64,000 bases of DNA, from the NCBI GenBank assembly GCA_034387635.1, contig JAOANU010000010.1, forward strand, positions 310,001 to 374,000, given 5' to 3'. The DNA is from Rhodosporidiobolus odoratus. Taxonomy: Eukaryota; Basidiomycota; Microbotryomycetes; Sporidiobolales; Sporidiobolaceae. Position numbers and translations under genes: made by a program. The notes under the pieces were generated by a model. It was given only the letters and a program-made list of their open reading frames with translations, was not told the DNA's origin and searched no databases. Below, piece after piece: positions 10,101-17,118 of this stretch (the first letter of the stretch is position 1; every line of letters begins with the position of its first letter).

Positions 10101-11287
10101 CCGATCTTGACTGTCATTCTCCCTACAGGCCCGCAGTAGGTCGGATTGGTCCTGAGCAGAAGGGCAGTGTTGACTGCAGCCTTACGCACTCGCCCCTGCC
10201 TTGCCACGTCCTGTAATTCTTGCTGGTCCGCTTCAGCCCTTGCTGCTTTCCAGGTGGTTGTTGGCACTGGAACACGCTTGACCTTGAAGTCGTCTGTCAT
10301 TCTTTTGGCAATGTCCTTTGAAATAGTCAAGAGTGACCCTACTGAGACCGCGACCTTGGAATCCAGTATGAGGCGAGGGATTGCATCGGCTTCTTCACTG
10401 TATTGCTCCATGACCTTGGACCAAGGACGGCTTGCTGGCTGCCTACGCTCCTTGTCCCCAGCTGGCCTGGGCAAGTCGGCAGCTTCCGGCTGAGGATCTT
10501 CTTCCATAGGTTCTTCTTCTTCTTGTACGGGCTGGAACCTTTCACCTGCATCCTTCCCACGCCCCGAAGCTTCCTTCTCAGCACGCTTGCCCTTCCTAAC
10601 AGGTCTCTCCACCTCTACAGCTACCTCTCGGCGCCGTGTGCGTCGCCCACCTTCCTCATTATCCGTGTGCTTCCTCTTCTCTGCAGCGTACGCATCATAC
10701 TCTTCTGTTTCCGCTGTCCCTGCAATGAGCTGCCTTGGCCCATTGCTGACCTCAGGTGGACTCCACCCTACAACTTCGACTGCTTGAACCTGCACCCCTA
10801 GATCACTTTCTCCTGCTTTAGACAAGATGAGATGCTTCATGCCTTGTGGATGGAAGGGTACATCAGATCCATCGGGATACTGCACCCGCTTGGTCATAGG
10901 GTCAAGTTTACAGAGGCCCTTCCTCTGCATCTCGTGCAACTCTGGGCACTGTGTCTTGTAGTGAAACGGAGGTGGTCCTTTGCACACCATGCACGGCTGT
11001 TGAGGCGGCCCAGGGACAAAACCTGCTCCACCTGCGCGATAGCCATTGGTAGCTGTACCTTGGCCAAGCGGCGCATTGTTGGAACCAGTTGCCATGTGCG
11101 GCGGAGGAGGACATGTGTATGGTGCAGCTGCAACTGGTGCTTGAGGGTTGTATGCGACTTGGGCCGGTGCTGCCACAACTGCAGGGCGGGACGGCTGTGC
11201 TGCTGACTGTTGAATATTTGCTAACAAAAGCTTGAGTTCTCCCATCTCCTTTGTTAAGCGGTCTATGTCGGAGTCTGCTCCTTTCCC
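4160..11287 (-). CDS. pol: Pol polyprotein of Element 1
   Basis: The frame is open from the frameshift site at 11281-11287, with the first internal Met at 11245. Counting from that Met (2361 residues), I see a Pro/Ala-rich start, a zinc knuckle CX2CX6HX4C near residue 84, a Glu/Arg-rich segment and a retropepsin ALFDTGSEINLC near 400. A long insert of roughly residues 540-1450 follows. Then come RT (near 1560-1760, with FIDDVG at the active site), RNase H (SVDSSYVAAG and the ...PDALSRREP end), an HHCC integrase zinc finger (HEEAGHRG...CSACQ) and the integrase core, with Asp in DLVHMGE, Asp in SDNGSE and Glu in NAMVERGHG. The frame is -1 relative to gag. The insert carries two pairs of internal repeats (see findings). 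It ends at a TAG inside integrase; the same frame resumes afterwards. Confidence 0.9.
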   Translation of the reverse strand, partial: GKGADSDIDRLTKEMGELKLLLANIQQSAAQPSRPAVVAAPAQVAYNPQAPVAAAPYTCPPPPHMATGSNNAPLGQGTATNGYRAGGAGFVPGPPQQPCMVCKGPPPFHYKTQCPELHEMQRKGLCKLDPMTKRVQYPDGSDVPFHPQGMKHLILSKAGESDLGVQVQAVEVVGWSPPEVSNGPRQLIAGTAETEEYDAYAAEKRKHTDNEEGGRRTRRREVAVEVERPVRKGKRAEKEASGRGKDAGERFQPVQEEEEPMEEDPQPEAADLPRPAGDKERRQPASRPWSKVMEQYSEEADAIPRLILDSKVAVSVGSLLTISKDIAKRMTDDFKVKRVPVPTTTWKAARAEADQQELQDVARQGRVRKAAVNTALLLRTNPTYCGPVGRMTVKIGDLELEALFDTGSEINLCPKRTYAKTGLALQGSNLLLRDANARTCRLLGYLENVEMRCSRLKTRQHIHVQQEATYDLLLGMPFLRAVSARTWFDNEGSLWVRMSDAEDEEVTICLTRPDDPKHHAQPPPPSRRWRKPVVHNEESDSDSEAYASNSATVEEVPVDNPLTKALQEKPDDSCIQHGNLSNFEAPDLVMTRHNGDFEIRPVDYQRQYDAAPDSLGAEPDCEHAEAMIYTAAPMAMEIQGTTSPALDMCVPELDIVAAMNRGTELEEGEHTDVVLTGREKSLVASVTIIDYQVHEAWEYNLSAKQAAAFLGMAYNLAECGSWGKVSVPRLTRLYYPEVACAKGWTLAGGEASRWKRICDSIAQQQGWRKQGISRMAVAALPSETSTDSILYHGPWPKIAELQDPALSSDPIILEIVNKAGDSAWMYCLTQSQARDFEAMASEMEMAGEWSDVPLKMEDQQMHEGIKHVKSWKVRDGNIEGWKEVCDSLTQACGWQALGHFTTQLPRGPAPSKLTKEKSTERPPFTTYGQVVVCAAVAAEETREPPYLGDLTMTHALQYIAEVEQFVRATDSISDDQRMIDQALSGLEGDFCTFVSNMSNIKEPHQLEWVEFRQIYLASIFWFLKSGEMVEDRKPNFQISPPTLSQITNVALCKYLHQLDSFLKELKLPYSEKDRIFWAGAGIRDQEIADWMDSCGAEQHGFAAYCMELDSQVWQRENPARPRILSAFDNNGNETAHSMQPFNLATVTKAPHSVAPESARIELSGNSKFLTGTLATREIEHEAQMLEEERRDDFVSLAEIQNSLAQLEKPELGKLGPKRMQDYLEECWEFGVKQKCMNDQQLIRLALEGMHGPFHEWMSSRVEDLKPEDLEWDEFERVCLTGVLIFVQEGSCVEDRPADSICYLSRLTQPTCSALENYLRHIEDFVPMISGKHYTDIDLIYWTSIGVHCEPLKEWTKTSNAGDLGWVNFREMLREETLHHELSTMKPSIGVTWNGERVERDLQAEKDLEEGQEFSLEGTTIGGELLAAPPIYVAELEGSTGWELAAGPAEQRQWTTEWRKEFKRQEKEERIMLVDTERSISSGESQGKREELEEGEEGCIIYSSNAKYKPKGVKVVPVDTQLPLGFRNDMFLPPLSRDPYKTPLTPFPPEFTYGGRLTEERMAAIDFGPEGWIWPEEKKLLLHVLRLREKALAFCEQEMGRRKETYSPPTKLPLVPHVPWQEKNFPVPAALRKKVIDLFRRQLAAGVFEPSQAAYSSRWFAILKKNGDVRLIMDSTKLNAVTVRDAGVPYAVREHVSEMVGYHSYFLIDLFSGYLQEPIDEDSRDPTTIRTPIGLLRLTRLPVGGTNSVACFQRRASFILHPELENVVTIFIDDVGGKGSISDYGDETLPENPQIRRWVWEHAVKLERVLFRLEEAGLTASGAKLVVATPELSILGTVVSKTGRTPDPRKVDKLAQWPSPKSASNVREFYGLFNYLRDYAQGTKEAEARIRAKLKQKDKGAAFVWTEEDEEALTTLKMALASGITLKPIDYGTDAGRVIVSVDSSYVAAGVAIWQEDSEKVRRPVRFDSIPFSAVESRYSQPKLELAGVFKALKKHKNELYAVRFTLEVDATSLAQMLRNPDLPNAAMSRWVAYIKLFDFDLQHIPGVQHVVPDALSRREPVEGEPMEELDVGDDEVVALAGRLDHGPDTEPEDSSVSDGEPGAKEVAAGDNGMDEMDAEEEAGSWVANEEWDNLPREWQALVLFLRNGTRLGSLTRAEWKTLLGRTGHFSLSKGRLVKHTRGVKLVTTFNPARQKQLMQAAHEEAGHRGRDATFQRLADRFFWPGMYNGVREHVQSCSACQYRNQKRERENFRATSVNCLFAKVGVDLVHMGEGTGQYKYLIVARCDLSGWCEARALRKKSAPDIAKFLWKDVVSRMGIIGWITSDNGSEMGGAADILLQKYNIPRIKTTAYHPEGNAMVERGHGPLVEAILKVS
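7200..9225 (-). repeat. duplicated protein modules inside Element 1 Pol
   Basis: Between protease and RT the protein contains two tandem pairs. Pair 1 is at about 9225-8970 and 8855-8598. Both copies have a W-x-Y-x-L-S/T start, a GxW near the middle and a W(K)xxCDSxxQxxGW end. Pair 2 is at about 8434-7990 and 7633-7200. Both copies share a helical start, a D-x-Q-x-I-x-x-A-L-x-G-(L/M)-x-G-x-F core, a LEWxEF motif, an EDR motif and a later D-x-I-(F/Y)-W step. Identity is low at the protein level, so the duplications are old. The second pair has the look of gag-capsid-like helical repeats, which is inference only. Confidence 0.65.
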
Positions 11288-12030
11288 GAGCGGATCACCA
11301 CAGGGAGTTGCGGCACAACCTTGTCCTTCCTGCTAATATTCCTGTTTCCCTCAATCTTCCCTGACACCTCTGTATCTTCCCTCTCAATCTGACGGATGGT
11401 GCTGGCGTAATAGTTGTCGCTTTCATCCAATAGAGCCTTGACCTCCTCATACAGTTCTTCAAACGTTTTGACTTGCAACCCTCCCTGGTGGGCTTGTCCT
11501 TCTGCTTGTGCATGCATGGACTCCCTCAAGGCAAGGCTTGTTTGAATCTGCTTGGGCAGTCCGCGCAAGAATTCCTTTGCCAACTCCGACTCTGTGATTA
11601 ACCCCCTTTTCTGCAACCACTTCCCAACCTTCACGAACGAAAGACGGTACTGCGAGAGTTCTGCAACTCCTGTCATCATCTGCATGCTCTGCTCCAGCAC
11701 CAAATTACGTAGGTCCTTCATGCCATACTTCGTTCTTTCTGACTCATCCGGAAACGCCTCACGAAGATCCTTACATAATCCATCCCAGTCCGCTGCTTTA
11801 TATGTGTCGAGTTCCCTTACATAGTCGAATACATCGATTGGTGCCTTTGTACAATACCAAATCATGCCGATTGTTTTTGCTTTTTCTGTTGTGCCATATG
11901 TGCGAGCCATAAGTTCATACTCCGCCAACCAACTCTCCAGTCTTGAGCCATCAAACTTGCTCAAGCCAGTTGCCTTTGGCATAGGCATGGTGTGGCGACT
12001 GCGCCTAGGCTCGTCTTCAACATCACTCAT
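11263..12030 (-). CDS. gag: Gag protein of Element 1
   Basis: This is a 255-residue protein starting at ATG 12030 (MSDVEDEPRRSR). A longer open frame runs upstream but has no ATG. It contains a capsid-like region (FDGSRLESWLAEYE, DLREAFPDES, ELAKEFLRGLPKQIQ) typical of the retrotransposon gag family, a Gln-rich segment and an acidic/helical end. It has no zinc knuckle of its own; the knuckle lies after the frameshift, at the start of Pol. The stop is TAG at 11263-11265, 16 bases downstream of a G GGA AAG heptamer. The capsid packages the element RNA. Most product should be Gag, with a fraction shifted into Gag-Pol. Confidence 0.88.
   Translation of the reverse strand: MSDVEDEPRRSRHTMPMPKATGLSKFDGSRLESWLAEYELMARTYGTTEKAKTIGMIWYCTKAPIDVFDYVRELDTYKAADWDGLCKDLREAFPDESERTKYGMKDLRNLVLEQSMQMMTGVAELSQYRLSFVKVGKWLQKRGLITESELAKEFLRGLPKQIQTSLALRESMHAQAEGQAHQGGLQVKTFEELYEEVKALLDESDNYYASTIRQIEREDTEVSGKIEGNRNISRKDKVVPQLPVVIRSGKEQTPT
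11281..11287 (-). promoter_or_regulatory. predicted -1 ribosomal frameshift site
   Basis: In the gag frame the minus strand reads TCG GGA AAG, which is G GGA AAG. This fits the X XXY YYZ rule for simultaneous -1 slippage. The gag frame stops 16 bases later. The -1 frame is open immediately and leads into pol. Frame arithmetic agrees: gag starts at 12030 and pol is in the +2 = -1 frame. A downstream stimulatory structure was not modelled. Confidence 0.75.
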
Positions 12031-12291
12031 GGTTTTGTTCTGGATAGGGTGAGGAGGAGTAGCGAGATTGAACGGAAAAGGAAGAGGATTGCCTGTACTG
12101 GCTTTTGATGATAAGGAAGAGTGTGACGATCGGCGGCTTGGGAAAGTGGGGGAGGAAGGTGAGGTTGAAATGGAAATGTTGACAGGAATGGGTGAGTGAG
12201 GAAGGGGGAAAGTTCGGTTGAGGCAGGTGGCCAAGTTCGTAGGTCGAGTCTGGTGATTCGATTTGTTGTATTCTGGCAGTGGGCCCCAATG

Positions 12292-13625
12292 TGTTGCACT
12301 CCGGGGTTTCTCACTTAATGAGCCGCCTTAGATTGCAGTCTTAGGAAACTACGGAAAGGCTTTATCCTTTCGCAAGCGGATCACTAAGGTCTCCTATTTA
12401 GGTGGTAGGGAACCGAGGCTGTCTTCTTTATACCTGTAGGCTGAGGTTAGTAGTCTTTGCTGACTTTCTAGGCTTGCAAAGAAGGAGGAATGGAGGGATT
12501 GGGTCTCTTTCTTTCACATTCGAGAAAGTCCAGAGGAATTGTCGTACTCTTCTTGTCCTGTGGAGGGGTTAGTAGATTGGGCTTATGAGGCTTGCTCACG
12601 TTGAGCTGACCTTGACGTGGAGATGTAAAGGAAAGAAGGGGGAGGGTGAAGAAAAGGGGAGAAGTTTCGCTTTCTCTCTTTTCCAAACCTTTTATTTACA
12701 CCTCAGAGCTGATTCTTGAGGCGGACTGACTCGGCTGCACTGCTCTCAATGCAACTCTTAGAGACGATGACGATAGGATAACGAGGTAAGGGAATAGGGT
12801 GAGAGTTCAGTGAAGAGAGAGAGAGAAAGAAGAGAAGAGAAGATGTGGCTTTTATAGTCTACTGGCCAGGCACGCCTCGCTCATCCTCCTGTCGACGCCG
12901 TACGTCCATTGTTGTGTCGTCACAATGTTTTGTATGTAGGGGCAGGCAAAAGTGACGTGGGAACGTCCCCTTGTTTGTTCCGACAGACAGTTTTGCTGTC
13001 TGACACGCATTTTTGTGTCGCAACGTGATTTTTGGTGTGTCGACATATTTTGTACTTGTTTGTTCCGACAGACAGTTTTGCTGTCTGACACGCATTTTGT
13101 GTCGCGACGTGATTTTTGGTGTGTCGACATATTTTGTCTGTTGGCCCTGACAGTTTTAGTATGTACTATATTGGGCTTTGGTCCCATGTCCACTTGTTTG
13201 TTCCGACAGACAGTTTTGCTGGCTGGCACGCATTCTTGTGTCGCGACGCGATTTTTGGTGTGTCGACATATTTTTGTCGTTTCTCCTTTCTGCTGTCTTA
13301 CTAATCTGTCCATTCTGTAGATACGTCTAGCTGATGCACATAGTATTCAACTTGTCCTTTTTGACCTTCTCAATTTGCTGACGCCTTCGGAATGATTGGT
13401 CTTTTCACAGTAGGGTCGGTCTCAGCTTATCTCGCTGTCGCCCAAGGTGCAGCTCTATTCGAGGGAAGACGCTCTTCCTTGCTGACACTGGTATAATTCT
13501 GAAGGATGCAATGCTGCTCCTCGCTTATTCTTTCTTCTGGCTGCCGTCAGGCTGGGTTATCGCTTGTTCAACTGCTGTAAGATGTGGAAGCCCGTGTGCT
13601 GAGTAGTGTAACTACTCAGTCTGGG
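12292..13625 (-). repeat. 5' LTR of Element 1, outer end missing
   Basis: This matches the 3' LTR from its inner edge (TGTTGCAC at 12292) to ...CAGTCTGGG at 13625, where similarity stops. The last ~46 bases of U3 present in the other LTR, with two of its three hairpins, are absent. It holds three copies of the ~82-bp unit (about 12970, 13055 and 13193) against two in the 3' LTR. At 13626 the sequence passes directly into the integrase region of Element 2. The missing U3 edge means the element start and any target-site duplication cannot be recognised. Confidence 0.85.
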
Positions 13626-15454
13626 AGATCGGGCAGAGTTTGGCCGGAGAGCGGACATGTGGCAGTAAGGATTTGATCGATGAGGATGGTGTTGTAGAGG
13701 ACCGGGGGTAGGCCGACGACAAAGTCGATGGTGGCCCAGCTCCAGGGGCGAGGCGGTACGTCGAGAGGATGGAGGAAGCCATAAGGCTTTGCTGGCAGCG
13801 CTTTCCCTCGGCAACACGGCTCGCACGCCGCCACGTAGTCGTATACATCGCCATGCATACTCGACCACCAGAAGAAACGGCGAGCCCATCCCAGGGTCTT
13901 AGCCGCACCCTGGTGGCCTACTGTCTCGTGCGCCAACCGCACCACCGTCTCGACAGGAGAGGACAAAACCGCGCCGGGTCCCGCCCCCTCGCTGGCCGGA
14001 AGACGACCACGGGGAATGACAAGGCGAAGCCCCGCGTCGTCCTTGGCATAGACCAGCCCGTCTTCAACATGGAAGGCCAGGAACGCGACCGGCGACGCCA
14101 GCACCTTCTTGCATAGTGTATCCCGCGACGTAGCGTCAGGAAGCGTCGACAAGAAGTCCTGAGGTAACGAAGCGGTCAGCTTGACGCGGAAGTCTGTTCC
14201 TGCAGAGGGGGAAGAAAAGGAAACAGACTCCGCAGCAGCCAAGGGCGCCATCAACAAGCGGTGAGGGCGCAAGGTTGAAATGAGACAGGCCATAGCGAGC
14301 TCAGCCTGCCGAGATGGCACAGATGCAAAAGCCACGTTATCGTCCTCAGCCGGCGACGGCTCCTTCGCCTCCGGAAGGGACAATGTACCCTCTGTCGCCA
14401 TAAGCTCGGCAAGGCGGGAAAGAGAATCCGCCAAACCTTTCTTCTTGCCAGGAAGAAATTCCCAATTGAAATTGAACTCCGATAGAGTCTCCCACAAGCG
14501 AACATGTCTGCGCGTCTGCTTGGGAGGCTGCGTATGGTACGTCTTGAGGGGCTCATGGTCGCAGACAACTGTGAATTTCCACCCGATGAGGTGGTCTCGG
14601 AACTTCATACAGCAATCCAGCACAGCGAGGAGCTCTTGGTCCGTCGTAGTGTAATTGAGTTGTGCGGGGTTGAATTTGGACGAGTGGAAACGGAAAGGAC
14701 GCGCCGTTTCACGGTTAGCACCCTGACCAAGCCACCCGCCAGATCCCACAACGGAGGCGTCCGTGAAAAGGAACAGCTGCTCCTCCCCCGACTCCAGCTT
14801 GGAGAAGTCCAGCGGTGTCAACTTCAATGGGACTAGCTGCTTGATAGCTTCGAAAGACGCTTCGCACGCGGGCGACCACGACCAGTCCACCTTGCCTGTC
14901 AATCTTGTCAACGGCGCTGCGAGCTCGTTAAGATGCGGCAGATGATCCCCCATCCACTGCACCGCGCCAAGGAACCGGAGGATATCACGGGGGTTTTTCG
15001 GACGAGGCCAGTCTTGTACCGAAGTCCATTTCTTCGGGTCGACTTCAATACCATCGTCCGAAATAATAGCCCCCAGAGCCTCCAGGCGAGACGCCATCAA
15101 ATCCACCTTGTCATTGGCAAGATAAAACTTGTAGTGACGAAGGGTTGTGAAAACAATCTCCAAGTAGCGCAGATGCGCTTTCCTTGTGTGCGAGTAAACA
15201 AAGATGTCATCATAAAAGGTGTCGAGGAAACGCCCCATAGCCTTGGAGAACATCATGTAGCAAACACGATGCATCGTATCGGGCGCATTGCAATCCCCTT
15301 GCTGCATCACTCGCGAGACAAATGTTCCGTTTTTGGTCACAAACCCGGACCGCTGAATGCTTTCCCAGTTCAACCGAATTTGTTCATATGCTTTTTTAAA
15401 GTCAAGTTTGGAACGAATCGGGTGCGCCGCGAAGTTGGCGCGGACTTGCCTCAT
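13626..15454 (-). pseudogene. pol: RT / RNase H / partial integrase of Element 2
   Basis: This frame covers the palm and thumb of RT (KLDFKKAYEQIRL, then FYDDIFVYSH), the connection, RNase H (LFTDASVVGSGGWLG, then QELLAVLDCC, then ADSLSRLAEL) and the integrase zinc finger (HETVGHQGAAKTL...CEPCCRGKA). It breaks off shortly after the first catalytic Asp of the integrase core (WATIDFVVGLPP). The last ~25 residues look scrambled and run into the LTR of Element 1. At its start the ATG (15454) overlaps the TGA of the upstream frame as ATGA. I read this as the scar of a deletion plus frameshift, not as a real start, because sensible RT codons extend a little upstream of the ATG in the same frame. 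Confidence 0.85.
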
Positions 15455-17118
15455 GTCCGGAATAGGAGAGGCAGTCCGAACGACGGAGGCAAGCGATCTG
15501 GAAGATCATCAACGAAAACGTCCGAGAAGTCAGAACGTAGCTTGGCCAAACGTTCCTCCGCTTCCTCCCTTGAGTAGTCGGGCTTAGACGGGTCGTCTTC
15601 CCATTCGTCAAGGAGAGGGTTATGCGGCTCATAGTCTACATAGTCTTCCAAACCTTCGACCCCAGCTGCTAAGGCGCAGAAGAAGAAACGAGTCGACTCA
15701 TCACCCGTCATAGGTCGCTGAACGAAACCAAGATTGTCCAGGTTCCGAAGAGGTTGCAGAGCGAAACGCCCCGTCTTGAAGTCGTAGAAGTCTTCACTAG
15801 GGCCCTCAGGAATGAACGAAAGAGTAGACGCAGAGACTCCCACGTTCGAGTCACGCATCCAAGGTACACCTAGAATTGCATCGATGCCTGGTGGCAACGG
15901 GGCTACAAAGAAGCTTCGAGTTTCGTAGCATACGGGACCTACTGAGCAAGGAACAGCGGTGAAAATAGCCAACCTTACGGAATGGGCATCCGCCCCAAGA
16001 TCAGCATGCACCGGAGCCATCAAACGTCTCAGCTCCAACCCATGCTTAAGCGCGAACTCGGACGAAAGGACGTCCGCCTGAGATCCCGAGTCAGTCAAAG
16101 CAACCCCCTTAACACCTTCGAGAATCACCTCAACGGTAAGGGGACGGTCAGCGATCTCTGGTTTGCTAGGTGAGGTCTTCTTGCGACGGTTCCGGCGTTT
16201 CCTCCGCCGTTTACCACTAGTTGACGACGTATCCGAAGGAGAAGTTGGCCGGGGAGAGATAGGAAGTGCGAAGGGACTCTCTCCCTTCCGTTCGTCCTTG
16301 GATCCGTCGGCCACCAGGGCACCATTCTCCGTAGAGTGTCGCAAACCCGATTCAGACGTTTCGCTTTGGTTAATCAGCAAGGAGTAGTCGGGAGAGCCAG
16401 TAAACTCCGTTTCATCCTGCCTTTCACCCGCTAATCCGTCGATACGGGCCATAGCCAGTAGAGACCCACATTCGCGGCCAAAGGTTGCATCAGCTCCAAC
16501 ATCGTCACGGTCAGGTATCGCTTCTGAGTCAACCGCATCACCGGGACATGGAAGGGCGAACTCGACCGTCGCATCAACGGAATCACCCGGACGCAACGGG
16601 ACAACCACCCTCTCCAGATGCACGGCATCACCCGGACCTGAAGAGGCAAGCACTACCGTCTCCTGCACGGAATCACCCGGAGAAGACGGCAGCGGAACCT
16701 TTGACCCGTCGACGGTATCACCCGGACGGGCGCAAGGCTCGAGAACCCCCAATAAACCCACGTCTTGAGGGAAACCTTGCCCGTCGACGACCGCTCCGGT
16801 GAGTGGAACGGGTTGGTGAGAGTGCTGAGAACCGTTCCCTCTGAGCGGGTTCGGCTGTTGAGGAAGGGGTAGAGAAGGGGGAGATAAACCACGAAGAACA
16901 AGGTCAGTAAAATCTTGGAACAGATTAACTAAGGAAGAAGAGAGATCGGACGGTTCAAATCGTCCTTCAGAAAGCAAGTGAGCCACCACCGTTGCACAAA
17001 GACACGGGGCCTTGCTGGTGGGGTCAAGCGACTCATCACTAGGCATGGAGAGAAGGGGAAGAAGATCACGGATCGACAAGCAAAGGTCTTCCTCCTTTAC
17101 TCGTCGTCTACTTTTCCC
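15451..17118 (-). pseudogene. protease and pol N-terminus of Element 2
   Basis: The frame is entered from gag by a -1 shift at 17112-17118; the first ATG inside it is 17046. The protein has a Pro/Ser-rich first third, a basic block (KRRRKRRNRRKK near 16180-16210), a retropepsin-like active site GVALTDSGSQADVL (DSGS, as in many fungal elements) and ILGVPWMRDS. It ends with the conserved pre-RT segment YSREEAEERLAKLRSDFSDVF. The frame then stops at 15451 instead of running into the RT fingers, which are missing. No integrity can be claimed for the full Pol. Confidence 0.85.

Larger units (their letters stand above)
2096..13625 (-). mobile_element. Element 1, Ty3/gypsy-like LTR retrotransposon
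   Basis: The element reads on the minus strand. Its 5' LTR is at 12292-13625 and its 3' LTR at 2096-3391. Between them lie gag (11263-12030) and pol (4160-11287, with the same frame continuing to 3503 after one stop). The LTRs differ by only about a dozen point changes and small indels plus one extra internal repeat unit, so the insertion is young. Three bases inside the 5' LTR (from 12288 leftwards) lies TGGGGCCCACTGCC, a TGG-starting sequence placed like a tRNA primer-binding site. Domain order is gag, zinc knuckle, protease, large unknown insert, RT, RNase H, integrase. The RT-RNase H-integrase order puts it in Ty3/gypsy. The FIDD active site in place of the usual YxDD, and the text around it, recall the basidiomycete MarY1-like lineage. 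It looks recently active but is probably disabled by a nonsense codon in integrase and a truncated 5' LTR. Confidence 0.9.

Noticed and set aside
2091..13630. Target-site duplication for Element 1
   Set aside because: The 5' LTR lacks its outer end, so flanking bases cannot be compared.
13616..15454. Treating the Element 2 RT frame as an intact gene starting at 15454
   Set aside because: The ATG lies inside conserved RT text, the RT fingers are missing and the 3' end is cut by an LTR.
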